Source: Minicystis rosea
Lineage (GTDB): Bacteria > Myxococcota_A > Polyangia > Polyangiales > Polyangiaceae
DNA length: 64,000 nucleotides
Direction of reading: 5' to 3'
NCBI GenBank assembly: GCA_001931535.1
Contig: CP016211.1
Coordinates: 3,252,501 to 3,316,500, forward strand
The position numbers were made by a program, and so were the translations under genes. Under the pieces are notes generated by a model. The model searched no databases and was not told where the DNA came from. It saw only the letters and a program-made list of their open reading frames with translations. Position 1 is the first letter of the stretch; each line of letters opens with the position of its first letter. Shown here in pieces: positions 16,424 through 24,903 of the stretch.

Positions 16424-18223
16424 ATGGGCATCGAGGAGCACGTCCGCGCTCTCATCCACACCGCGCTCACCGATCTGGTGCGCGACGGCGCGGTCCCGTC
16501 CGACGTTCTCGGCGCGGATTTCGCTGTGGAACGGCCCAAGCGCCCCGAGCACGGCGACCTCGCGACCAACGCGGCCCTCGCGCTGCAGAAGCTCGCGAAG
16601 AAACAACCGCGCGAGCTCGCGGTGCTGTTGCAAGCGAAGCTGTCGGCGTCGCCCGACGTGCAGGCGGCGGAGATCGCCGGCCCGGGCTTCCTCAACCTGC
16701 GCCTCGCGCCCTCGGTGTTCCATGCGGTGGTCACCGACGTGCTCGCGCAGGGCGCGGCGTATGGGCGGGCGCCGGCGGCGATCGGCGAGCGCGTGCTCGT
16801 GGAGTTCGTGAGCGCCAACCCGACGGGGCCGCTGCTCGTGTCGCACGCGCGCGGCGCCATCCTCGGCGATGCGGTGGCGCGACTCCTGGAAGCCGCCGGG
16901 CACCGCGTGGTGCGCGAGTACTACGTCAACGATTTCGGCAACCAAGTGAAGCTGCTGGGCGACTCGGTGCGCGCCATCCTCGAAGGACGCGAGACACCGG
17001 AAGGCGGCTATGGCGCGCCCTACGTGAAGGAGCTCGCGGACTGGATCGCCGAGCATGCGGCGGCCGCGCTCGCCGATCCCGATCCGTGGGTGCTCGCGCG
17101 CACCTGCATCACGCGCGTGCTCGAAGGCGTGCCCGGATCACAGACGCTACCCGGCATCAAGCGGACGCTCGCCTCCATCGGCGTGGTGCACGACGTGTGG
17201 ATCAGCGAGGAGTCGCTCCATCGGTGGGGTCGCGTCGCGGCGGCGCTCGGCGAGCTCAAGCAACGCGGTTATTTGGAGGAGCGCGAGGGCGCGCTGTTCT
17301 TCAAGAGCGAGACCGAGGGCGACGACAAGGATCGCGTGGTCAAGAAGCGGGACGGCGCGTTCACGTACTTCGCCAGCGACATCGCCTACCACGCCGACAA
17401 GATCGGGCGCGGGTTCGATCGGTTGATCGATGTCTGGGGTGCGGATCACCACGGGTACGTCGCGCGCGTGCGCGCGGCCATCACGGCGCTTGGGCTGCCG
17501 GAAAACCGCTTCGAGGTGCTGCTCTACCAGCTCGTGTTTCTGCTCCGGAACGGCGAGCCCGTGAAGATGGGCAAGCGGCTCGGCAACATCGTGACCATCG
17601 AGGAGATCCTCGACGAGATCGACGGGGCCGCCGGCCGCACGGGCGCAGGCGCCGATGCGCTCCGCTACTTCTACCTCTCGCGGCGCAGCGACACGACGGT
17701 CGACTTCGACATCGAGATCGCGAAGAAGGCCTCGCTCGACAACCCGGCGATCTACCTGCAGTACGGGTACGCGCGGGCCTCGTCGATCCTGCGGCGCGCG
17801 AAGGACGTGTTCCACGTCGAGCCGCCGCGCCCGACGGCCGCAGCGCTCGCGGCGCTCGTGCACCCGGACGAGCTTGCGGTGACCGCGCGGCTCGGGCGCT
17901 TCCCCGCCGTGGTGCGCGAGGCCGCGGCGCTGCGCGAGCCGCACCGGATCGTGTTCTACCTGCAAGAGCTGTCGCAGGAGTTTCAGAGCTATTTCACCCG
18001 GCACAAGGACGATCCGATCCTGCCGGGGGCGAAGGTCACGGCGCACGAAGGCTGGGAGACCTCTTGGGATTGGGACAAGACGCGCGCGCGGCTCGCGTGG
18101 GTCTTGGCCATCCGCACCGCTTACGGTGCGGCGCTGGGTTTGCTCGGGATCACGGCGCTCGATCGCATGGAGCGGATCGAGGCTCGGGGGGCGGGGGAAG
18201 CTGGAGAGGAGATCGGCGCATGA
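16424..18223 (+). CDS. argS: Arginyl-tRNA synthetase with unusual HIGH motif
   Basis: Protein of 599 aa, full length for the family. The N-terminal Add-1 domain (HGDLATNAALALQK) is followed by the class I core: FVSANPTGPL, then YYVNDFGNQVKLLG, TYFASDIAYHADKI, WGADHHGYVARV and KMGKRLGNIVTI, and then the DALRV-type anticodon domain with DNPAIYLQYGYAR. The HIGH motif, normally HVGH in this family (PTGPLHVGHGRGA), reads LVSH here (PTGPLLVSHARGA): the first His is Leu and the Gly is Ser. As the only argS visible, it should be functional. It is translationally coupled to the SPOR gene by an ATGA overlap. Confidence 0.93.
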   Translation: MGIEEHVRALIHTALTDLVRDGAVPSDVLGADFAVERPKRPEHGDLATNAALALQKLAKKQPRELAVLLQAKLSASPDVQAAEIAGPGFLNLRLAPSVFHAVVTDVLAQGAAYGRAPAAIGERVLVEFVSANPTGPLLVSHARGAILGDAVARLLEAAGHRVVREYYVNDFGNQVKLLGDSVRAILEGRETPEGGYGAPYVKELADWIAEHAAAALADPDPWVLARTCITRVLEGVPGSQTLPGIKRTLASIGVVHDVWISEESLHRWGRVAAALGELKQRGYLEEREGALFFKSETEGDDKDRVVKKRDGAFTYFASDIAYHADKIGRGFDRLIDVWGADHHGYVARVRAAITALGLPENRFEVLLYQLVFLLRNGEPVKMGKRLGNIVTIEEILDEIDGAAGRTGAGADALRYFYLSRRSDTTVDFDIEIAKKASLDNPAIYLQYGYARASSILRRAKDVFHVEPPRPTAAALAALVHPDELAVTARLGRFPAVVREAAALREPHRIVFYLQELSQEFQSYFTRHKDDPILPGAKVTAHEGWETSWDWDKTRARLAWVLAIRTAYGAALGLLGITALDRMERIEARGAGEAGEEIGA

Positions 18224-19050
18224 GAAGCGATCGGGACCCGATCGACGCATCGGCGGTACGCAACCTCGACGAGATTCAGGAGGACGATCCGGGCGCCCGC
18301 CCGTCGCGCGCCGGCGCGCTCGTGCTCGCGTCGCTGGGCGGCGCGTGCATCGTGTTCGCCGCGGCGCTCCTCATGCGATCGCCGCCGAAGGCCAAGGTCA
18401 CGAGCCAAGATCCGCTCGGCGATCTCGTGGCCCAGGCGCGGCCCGCCGGCGCGACGTCGGCCGCGCCGGCGACGGTCGGGCAGGACGTCACCTTCCCCGC
18501 CGTGCTGTCCGACGCGAAGCATCCGACCACCGCGCTCGAAGCGGTGCGCGATGCCAAGGGCGAGTTCGTCAAGCCGGCGGCCTCGGGCCTGCCCTTCGAT
18601 CTGCCGCCGGGGGCGCCCACCACGCCGCCGCCCGCGACCGATCGGTTGCCCGTGGTGCCGCTGCCCGCGCAGCACGTGCTGCAAGGCCCGCCGGCCGATC
18701 CGCCGCCGAACGACACGCTCGGTGCGATGGCCAAGCAGGCGTCGCGCGAGACCGGCGACGAGGCCCCCGCGGGCGGGCCCGGCGGTCACCAGCTCCAGGT
18801 GAGCTCGTTCAAGACGCAGGTGGAGGCCGACAGCTTCGCCGCCGCGCTGCGGCGACGCGGCCACAAGGCCTATGTCGAGCCGGCGCAGGTGAAGGGGCGC
18901 GGCCTCTGGTACCGCGTGCGTATCGGGCCCTTCAAATACCGGCACTCGGCCGTGGTCTACCGGCAGGACTTCGAGGCCAAGGAGCGGATGGTGACGTTCA
19001 TCGTCGATCCGCCCAAGCCGGGCGCGAAGCCGAAGAACGACGACGAATGA
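18220..19050 (+). CDS. Membrane-anchored SPOR-domain protein
   Basis: Protein of 276 aa; the ATG overlaps the argS stop and has GGAGAGGAG upstream. Residues 30-50 are a single transmembrane helix (GALVLASLGGACIVFAAALL), followed by a long Pro/Ala-rich periplasmic linker. The C-terminus is a SPOR domain (HQLQVSSFKTQVEADSFAAA, RRGHKAYV, LWYRVRIGPFKYR), which binds denuded peptidoglycan glycan strands at division septa. The argS-SPOR gene order is recurrent in delta-proteobacteria and myxobacteria to my recollection, but I cannot check that here. A cell-envelope or division role is inferred. Confidence 0.88.
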   Translation: MRSDRDPIDASAVRNLDEIQEDDPGARPSRAGALVLASLGGACIVFAAALLMRSPPKAKVTSQDPLGDLVAQARPAGATSAAPATVGQDVTFPAVLSDAKHPTTALEAVRDAKGEFVKPAASGLPFDLPPGAPTTPPPATDRLPVVPLPAQHVLQGPPADPPPNDTLGAMAKQASRETGDEAPAGGPGGHQLQVSSFKTQVEADSFAAALRRRGHKAYVEPAQVKGRGLWYRVRIGPFKYRHSAVVYRQDFEAKERMVTFIVDPPKPGAKPKNDDE

Positions 19051-19075
19051 AGATGTGACCGAAAAAGCGTCGCGA

Positions 19076-19151
19076 GCGGGCCGCGGTTCAGGAGTGGGGA
19101 GCGAGGAATACTCCCGTATTTCGAGCGACCCCGACCGACACCGCGGGCCGC
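19076..19151. terminator. Long interrupted stem-loop after argS-SPOR
   Basis: A 76 nt nested inverted repeat begins 25 bp past the SPOR stop. Outer stem: GCGGGCCGCGGT (19076-19087) with ACCGCGGGCCGC (19140-19151), one mismatch. Middle: GGGG (19096-19099) with CCCC (19129-19132). Inner: GGAATAC (19105-19111), loop TCCC, GTATTTC (19116-19122), one G-U pair. It could be a terminator, a structured RNA or a mobile palindromic repeat. The rest of the 210 bp gap shows no gene. Confidence 0.55.
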
Positions 19152-19260
19152 GCAGCAGCTCTGTCGGTCCCATCGCGAGCCGGCCTCGTCCGATCCTCCG
19201 CATGCCATCGCCGCTCGGCGGCTGGACGTAAGCCCCCAGGTCCGGGTACTCGTTTCCCGG

Positions 19261-20049
19261 ATGCACGATCTCATCGCCGAGCTCCTGCGAGAGCACCCCG
19301 AGCATCGCTTCCGCGCGCTGGGCGCGGGCTCGAACCGCGCGGCCCTCGATCTCGCGCCGTACGGGCACGCCGTCGAGTTCCTCGACGCCGCCGCGCATCG
19401 CGACTGGGTCGATCGCTATCACCAAGCGAACCTCGCGCGCTTCCCCGGCGCGCTCACGCTGCCGGGCTGGGTGCTCGTCGATCTGTACTTGATGCCCGCC
19501 GCCATCGGGCTGCTCACCTGCCCGGCGCGCTACCTCGACGTGCGGCCGCCGGGCCTCGGCGACGACGACGAAGGCATCGCCGCCGCCTACTACGCGGCGC
19601 CGAGCATCACGCCGGGCACGGTGGTCGGCGTCTCGTTGATCTCGCTGCGCGAAGGCTTGGGCGGCGCGGCGCTCATCAAGGCCATGACGCTCAAGATGCT
19701 GCGCGCCGGCGTGCAGCGCGGGATCGCGCAGTGGTCGAACCGCAGCCTGCGCGTGCACACGCGCTTCGGTCCGCTGCGCCTCGAGGGCTTCGTGCCCGGC
19801 CCGCATGGCAAGGCCGACGAGAGCTTCGTCTACACGGTCGATCTCTCCGACGAAGCGACCATCACCGCCCACATGAAGCGGCGTCACGCGACGGATCCGG
19901 ATCCTCCGGAGGGCGCGCGCTGGTACGACGCAAGCGACCTCGGCTCCCTCGGCGATCTCCTCCGGCGCGCGGCCGCGGGCGAGCGGATCGAGATCCTCCC
20001 GCCCGGCCTCTCCAACGACGGCAAGCGCGTCCTGGTGCGCCATGGCTGA
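19261..20049 (+). CDS. Unknown protein leading the arginine-deiminase-like operon
   Basis: Protein of 262 aa, ATG at 19261. I do not recognise it. The middle part (GTVVGVSLISLREGLGGAAL, then AGVQRGIAQWSNRSLRVHTR, then PLRLEGFVPGP) could be a GNAT-like acyltransferase core, but the acetyl-CoA loop is not convincing. There is no signal peptide or membrane helix. The start follows the 76 nt stem-loop by 109 bp, and the stop overlaps the next gene by 8 bp, so it is translationally coupled to the degenerate arginine deiminase homologue and presumably works with it. Confidence 0.7.
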   Translation: MHDLIAELLREHPEHRFRALGAGSNRAALDLAPYGHAVEFLDAAAHRDWVDRYHQANLARFPGALTLPGWVLVDLYLMPAAIGLLTCPARYLDVRPPGLGDDDEGIAAAYYAAPSITPGTVVGVSLISLREGLGGAALIKAMTLKMLRAGVQRGIAQWSNRSLRVHTRFGPLRLEGFVPGPHGKADESFVYTVDLSDEATITAHMKRRHATDPDPPEGARWYDASDLGSLGDLLRRAAAGERIEILPPGLSNDGKRVLVRHG

Positions 20050-21832
20050 GCGTCGCAAGCCGGCCAAAGGCGCCGAAAAACGCGCGCGACCGCGCCCTGA
20101 AGCGAGCCGGGCACACGCACGCGCTGCCTCGCCGCGAACGCACGCCGAGACCGCGAAGCCTTCGTGCTGTGCGCCTGTGCCGGCCGGCGATCTCTTCGTC
20201 GCCTGCGAGACCGATCGGCTGCGGGCGTGCCTCGTTCATGCGCCGGGCCGCGAGATCGAGCGCCTCATCCCGGCGAACTACCGCTGGCACCTCTACGACG
20301 ATCTCCTCCACCTCGATCGCGCGAGCCGCGAGCATCACGTGCTGTGCGAGCTGCTCGAGCGGCTCGGCGCCACCGTCCACGAGCTCACCGATCTGCTCGC
20401 GCGCGTGTACGAGCGGATGTCGAGCACCGAGCGCGGCCGGTTCCTCGAGCGCGTCCACGATCTCAGCCCGGGCGCGCCGATTTACGTGCTGCGCGAGCTC
20501 GCCGCCGAGCGCGACGCCGACGTCGTGGCCCGCGCCCTGATCGAGGGCGTGGAGGCCTCGAACAGCTTCACCGCCGAGGTCGAGGACGCGCTCTATCACC
20601 TGCAGCCGATGGCGAACCTCATCTTCATGCAGGACGTCGCCGTGGTGCTGCTCGATCGCGTGGTGCAAGGATACATGTCCCAGCTCGTGCGCATGCCGGA
20701 GGAGATCATCGTCGAGACGGTGGTGCGATCGAGCGGCGTGTTCGGCCCGCGCGGCACCGGTGAATTCTGGATCGATCCCGATTTCCGCGAGCGCCACCGC
20801 ATGCGGCGCACCGCGCACGAGTACATCCAGATCGACGCCGCGCGCCTGCGAGTCCAGGTCGGCGAGCTCGATGCGGCAGGTCGATCGGGGCACGGCGAGC
20901 CCGCGAAGATCGGCGGGGAGCGCGTGCACGTGGAGCTGGAGAACGCGTTCACCACCGAGGGCCGGCACTTCATCCTCGAAGGCGGCAACATCCTCGCGCT
21001 GCGTCGCGACGACGGGGCCACGGTGGTGCTGCTCGGCCACAACGCGCGCACCTCCGCCGAGACCATCGACGAGCTTGCGTACCGCCTGCTGCGCGAGGAT
21101 GGACGCGCCGAGCGCGGCCGCATCGGCGCCGTCGTCGTCATCGATCTGCCCGACACCGGCGCGGACACTCCGCACCTCGACACGCGCATCCTGATCCTCG
21201 GCGATCGCGAGATCGCCGCCGATCGCAGCCTCGTGCAGGCCGCTGCGGGGAAGCCGGCGCGCTTCTTCTTGTTTCTCCGCAACGAAGGGCAGCCGCCCGG
21301 CGCGCGCGAAGGCGGCGCGCTCCGCCTCACGCCCAAGGTCGCGCTCACGCGGTGCGCATCGTTCGACGAGGCGCTCGCCCGTGCCGGGCTCGACGTCACG
21401 GTGCGCTGGATCCCCGAGGCGACACCGTGGGAGACAGGCTCGCCGGAGGACGGCGCGGCGTGGATCGCTCTCCAGCAATCGCTCTGGGCGCATGCGCTCA
21501 ACCTGCTCACCGTCGCGCCCGGCGTGCTCGTCGGGCTCGATCGGCACGCGGCCTTCTTCGCCCGCGAGCTCGGGGCCGTGTGCGTCTCCGCCGAAGAGGA
21601 GATCTTCGAAGGCCCGCTCGCGGAGCTGCGTTGCTGCGCGCTCCTCGATGCGCTGCGCGCCCGCGGCGACGGCCGCCCGGTGGTGGTCACGCTCCGCGGC
21701 GACGAGATCAGCCGCGCCCGCGGCGGCGCACGCAGCCTGGTGATGCCGCTCCTGCGCGAGGCTCGATCCGCCGAGGCTCCGAAGCCCGCACGCAAGCCGA
21801 AGCGCTCGCCGCGAAAGGACGCAGCCTCGTGA
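20042..21832 (+). CDS. Arginine deiminase-family paralogue with lost catalytic residues (likely pseudoenzyme)
   Basis: Protein of 596 aa, longer than a usual arginine deiminase (about 410 aa). A basic, Ala/Pro-rich leader of some 45 residues precedes an amidinotransferase-fold domain (RLRACLVHAPGREIERLIP, YDDLLHLDRASREHHVL). The family signature motifs are all altered: the FxRD motif reads FMQD, EGGD reads EGGN, HLDTVFT reads HLDTRIL, and the catalytic Cys in RGGPxC is Ser565 (RGGARSLVMPL). The C-terminal tail is Lys/Pro-rich. It is sandwiched by overlaps with the genes on both sides and followed directly by an intact paralogue. I infer a regulatory or structural partner; a changed chemistry using Ser is possible but less likely. 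Confidence 0.82.
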   Translation: MAERRKPAKGAEKRARPRPEASRAHARAASPRTHAETAKPSCCAPVPAGDLFVACETDRLRACLVHAPGREIERLIPANYRWHLYDDLLHLDRASREHHVLCELLERLGATVHELTDLLARVYERMSSTERGRFLERVHDLSPGAPIYVLRELAAERDADVVARALIEGVEASNSFTAEVEDALYHLQPMANLIFMQDVAVVLLDRVVQGYMSQLVRMPEEIIVETVVRSSGVFGPRGTGEFWIDPDFRERHRMRRTAHEYIQIDAARLRVQVGELDAAGRSGHGEPAKIGGERVHVELENAFTTEGRHFILEGGNILALRRDDGATVVLLGHNARTSAETIDELAYRLLREDGRAERGRIGAVVVIDLPDTGADTPHLDTRILILGDREIAADRSLVQAAAGKPARFFLFLRNEGQPPGAREGGALRLTPKVALTRCASFDEALARAGLDVTVRWIPEATPWETGSPEDGAAWIALQQSLWAHALNLLTVAPGVLVGLDRHAAFFARELGAVCVSAEEEIFEGPLAELRCCALLDALRARGDGRPVVVTLRGDEISRARGGARSLVMPLLREARSAEAPKPARKPKRSPRKDAAS

Positions 21833-23286
21833 CGGCCCGGCAAAAGCTCCGCGTCGAAGGCGAGATCGGCTGGCTCCGCCGGGTCCTCGTCTGCTCGCCC
21901 GGCGACGAGCTCCGGCGCGTGCCGCCGGCCGAGCGCGATCGCTACTTGGTGGAGGATCTGCTCTGGCTCGATCGCGCGGCCGAGCAGCACGCCGCGTTCG
22001 TGGGCGCGCTCTCGATGTTGATGCGCGCCGCGCCCCGCGCCGCGAAGGACCAGGAGCCCGAGGTCATCGACCTGCGGGACGAGCTGCGCCGCGCGCTCCG
22101 CGATCCGGAGGCCATCGACGCCGCGGGTGCGTTGCTCGAAGAGATCTGTCGCCTCGAGCCGCGCCTCCGCGGCGCCGATCTCGACGAAGAGCTCGCCGAT
22201 CTCCGCGCACAGCTCGCCGCCCAGAGCGATCGGCTCGGCGACGATCTCATCGCGGGCGTCATCGAGCCGCGCCTCGCGCCGGGCCGCGACGTCTTCCGCA
22301 TCTGCCCGTCGCCCAACATCGTCTTCGCGCGCGACTACCAGTTCGTGCTCGGCGGCGGCGCGTTCCTCTCCTCGATGGCCAAGCCTGCGCGCTGGAAGGA
22401 GCCGTCCATCGCGCGCTTCCTCTTCGATCATGCCTTGCGCCTCGCCGCGGCGTCCTACGACGTCCGCGATCTCCCGCTCGGCGCGCGCGCGCTCCGTCGC
22501 ATCGAGGCCGCGCCCGGCGAGCTCATCATCGAGGGCGGTGACGTCATGGCGCTGAGCCGCGATCTCGTCCTCGTCGGCATCAGCGAGCGCACCAGCCTCT
22601 GCGGTGCCACCGCGCTCGCGTTGGCCCTGCGCTGGCTGCGCCAGCGGGCGCCGCTCGAGTTCCCCTTCCGCGAGCTGTGCGTGGTGGAGATGCCGCCGAA
22701 GCGCGCGATGATGCACCTCGACACCGTCTTCACGCTCGTCGATCACGGGCTCGCGCTCGCCTACCCGCCGCTGACCTTCCCCGGTGCGCGCGAAGAGATG
22801 CCGGTGTTCTCCTGCGATCTCGTGTGCGATCCCGAAGCTCCGGTCGACTTCCGGCCCGTAGGCCCCTTCAGCGAGGCCATGGCGCAGCGCTTGTCGCAAC
22901 CGGGCCGCCCGCTCACGCTCATCGCCGGTGGAGGCCACCAGCGATCCTTCCAACACCGCGAGCAATGGTGCGACGCCTGCAACGCCTTCGCGGTCGGCCC
23001 GGGCGTGGCAGTTTCCTACGATCGCAACGACCGCACCCTCTCCGCGCTGCGCGCGCTCGATCAGCCCGGTGAAGCGCTGCTGGCCACGCCCGGCAAGCGG
23101 CGCCCGCCGGCCGATCACCTGCGCCCGTTCCGCGTCATCCACGCCGCCGAGCTGACGCCGCAGCGCGCGCGGGCGCTCGTCTCGGGCGGGGAGCGCGTCA
23201 TGGTCTGCATCGACGGCGGCGAGCTCGGACGCGCCCGCGGCGGCCCGCACTGCATGACGATGGCGCTCCACCGCGACGACGGTTGA
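21829..23286 (+). CDS. Arginine deiminase-family enzyme with intact catalytic motifs
   Basis: Protein of 485 aa; GTG start at 21829 overlaps the upstream stop (GTGA). All arginine deiminase landmarks are present: LVCSPGDELRRV with YLVEDLLWLDRA at the N-terminus, NIVFARDYQFVLGGG (FxRD), LIIEGGDVMAL (EGGD), AMMHLDTVFTLVD (catalytic His), and RGGPHCMTMAL with nucleophile Cys475. The family hydrolyses L-arginine to citrulline and ammonia, or acts on related guanidino compounds. A helical segment around residues 60-130 is typical of bacterial arginine deiminase. Neither ornithine carbamoyltransferase nor carbamate kinase is nearby, so this is not a standard arc operon and the substrate may differ. 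Confidence 0.88.
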   Translation: MTARQKLRVEGEIGWLRRVLVCSPGDELRRVPPAERDRYLVEDLLWLDRAAEQHAAFVGALSMLMRAAPRAAKDQEPEVIDLRDELRRALRDPEAIDAAGALLEEICRLEPRLRGADLDEELADLRAQLAAQSDRLGDDLIAGVIEPRLAPGRDVFRICPSPNIVFARDYQFVLGGGAFLSSMAKPARWKEPSIARFLFDHALRLAAASYDVRDLPLGARALRRIEAAPGELIIEGGDVMALSRDLVLVGISERTSLCGATALALALRWLRQRAPLEFPFRELCVVEMPPKRAMMHLDTVFTLVDHGLALAYPPLTFPGAREEMPVFSCDLVCDPEAPVDFRPVGPFSEAMAQRLSQPGRPLTLIAGGGHQRSFQHREQWCDACNAFAVGPGVAVSYDRNDRTLSALRALDQPGEALLATPGKRRPPADHLRPFRVIHAAELTPQRARALVSGGERVMVCIDGGELGRARGGPHCMTMALHRDDG

Positions 23287-23372
23287 TCCCGCACGAACGG
23301 AGCCGTTTCACGCAACCCGAACGCCTCCAGCTTCGAGGGGCTCGTGACGCCTCGGCCGTGTATGCTCCCTTC

Positions 23373-24728
23373 ATGGCTTACACTCCTCACGCTTCTCGTA
23401 TCGTCATCGGCTCACTCGCCGCTCTCGGCGGCGCGGCTCTCCTCTGCGCCCCGCGCACCGCGCGCGCCGACGGCGGCGTCGCGGTCTCACCGAGCATCAT
23501 GGTGAGCCTCTCCTTCGGGCAGAAGGTGATGTTCGGCCTGGGCGCCGATCTCCGCATCTCGGGCCTCCTCCAGGGGAGGATCGGTGGGTGCAGCGATCAA
23601 TCGCGCATGGGCATCGGCGGCTTCGCGCAGGGCACGTGGCTCATCGGCGCCTCCGCCGGCCGCTTCGCCGCAGGCTTTCAGGGCGGCGGCGAGGTCTTCG
23701 AGCAAAACATCGCCGCCGCCGGCGAGCTCGGTTGGACCTACCGCACCGGCCTCGACGAACAGCACCCCGGCCAGCACGGCATCCATCTGGGCGCCGTCGG
23801 CAGCTTCATTCCCATGCGCAACCCGGCGCCGGTCGTCCCCTGGCTCGACCTGCCCGTGCGCCTCGCCATCCCGCTCTCGGGCGTCGTACGCACGCCGGAG
23901 GTCATCCCCGGCCTCGGCATTCGTTTGCCGGCGATGTTCGGTCCGACCGGCGGCGGCTGCATCGCGGGCCGCCTCCCGCGCACCGAGGATGGCGCGCTGC
24001 TCCCGGGCGCCGTGGCCTGCGGTGAGCGTCGTCTCCGTCATCGGCACCTCGATCGCAGCACGCGCGCTGCGATCGCCGATGCGTGGATCGACGATGCCCG
24101 CGCCGAGCACGCATCCATCACCACCTTCGTCGCGCTGGCCCGCGACCTCGCGAGCACGGGCGCGCCGGCCTCTCTCATCACTCGCGCGCTCGTCGCCGCC
24201 GGCGACGAGGTCCGCCACAGCGCGCTCTGCAGCGATCTGGCCGGTGATCTCTGCGGCCTCGATCTCGCGCCGCTCCCCGTCGCGCTGCCCGAAGCAGCCG
24301 CGGCCGATCGCCGCGACACGCTGCTCCGCATGGCGCTCGAAGCATGGCTCGACGGCTGCCTCGGCGAAGGCGCCGCCGCCGATCGCGCCCTGCGCGCGAA
24401 AGACGCGAGCACGGATCCCGCGACACGGATCGCCCACGGCGCCATCGCCGTCGACGAGCGCGCGCACGCGGAGCTCGGCTGGTCGGTGCTCGCCCACTGC
24501 CTCGCCGCCGGCGGATCGGAGATCTCCGATGCCCTCGCGCTAGCGCTCGACACGCCCGCGTCCGAGCCTCCGCGGGCCGATCCGGATCGCGACGCCGATC
24601 GCGCCGCGCTTCGCGCCCATGGCCGTCTCGCGCAGCATGACGTCGATGCCTCCTGGCGCAACGTGCAAGCCCAGGCTCGGCAGCGCGCGCGCGGCCTCCT
24701 GCTCACGCACGGCAACCACGCAGCCTGA
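23373..24728 (+). CDS. Secreted protein with C-terminal ferritin-like di-iron domain
   Basis: Protein of 451 aa. I start at the ATG at 23373, which opens a signal peptide (MAYTPHASRIVIGSLAALGG, then AALLCAPRTARADGG). Residues about 30-210 form a Gly-rich beta domain (LSFGQKVMFGLGADLRISG, ELGWTYRTGL, HLGAVGSFIPM) that could be a small barrel or lectin-like fold. Residues about 235-440 are a ferritin-like four-helix domain: E245 in RAEHASITTF, E279xxH282 in GDEVRHS, a Glu in MALEAWLDG, and E362xxH365 in VDERAHAELGW, the two ExxH pairs expected of a di-iron centre. Fusion of an exported beta domain with a ferritin-like domain is unusual. It sits between the deiminase and arginase-family genes. 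Confidence 0.75.
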   Translation: MAYTPHASRIVIGSLAALGGAALLCAPRTARADGGVAVSPSIMVSLSFGQKVMFGLGADLRISGLLQGRIGGCSDQSRMGIGGFAQGTWLIGASAGRFAAGFQGGGEVFEQNIAAAGELGWTYRTGLDEQHPGQHGIHLGAVGSFIPMRNPAPVVPWLDLPVRLAIPLSGVVRTPEVIPGLGIRLPAMFGPTGGGCIAGRLPRTEDGALLPGAVACGERRLRHRHLDRSTRAAIADAWIDDARAEHASITTFVALARDLASTGAPASLITRALVAAGDEVRHSALCSDLAGDLCGLDLAPLPVALPEAAAADRRDTLLRMALEAWLDGCLGEGAAADRALRAKDASTDPATRIAHGAIAVDERAHAELGWSVLAHCLAAGGSEISDALALALDTPASEPPRADPDRDADRAALRAHGRLAQHDVDASWRNVQAQARQRARGLLLTHGNHAA

Positions 24729-24783
24729 GTCGGCTCTTTCGCCTCGCACGACGACCGTGGCTCGCGCACGAGTCCGGTCGTCG

Positions 24784-24800
24784 GGTGAACACCGTTCACC
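24784..24800. promoter_or_regulatory. Operator-like dyad upstream of the arginase-family gene
   Basis: GGTGAAC-ACC-GTTCACC is a perfect 7 bp dyad with a 3 bp centre, 104 bp before the arginase-family ATG. TGAAC-N3-GTTCA dyads are common targets of TetR-type repressors, but no TetR gene is in the window. The rest of the 175 bp gap shows no gene. Confidence 0.5.
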
Positions 24801-24903
24801 GCATGAACGTCCCTGACGCGCTCGCATGTCGAGCGAGCCCATCATCACGTCCATGTGTAGATAGCGCTCCGCCGAGCGACGGACGACACTACGCCCTCGC
24901 CTC

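Noticed and set aside
19261..20049. GNAT acetyltransferase call for the unknown gene
   Set aside because: The acetyl-CoA binding loop cannot be recognised with confidence, so I left it as unknown.
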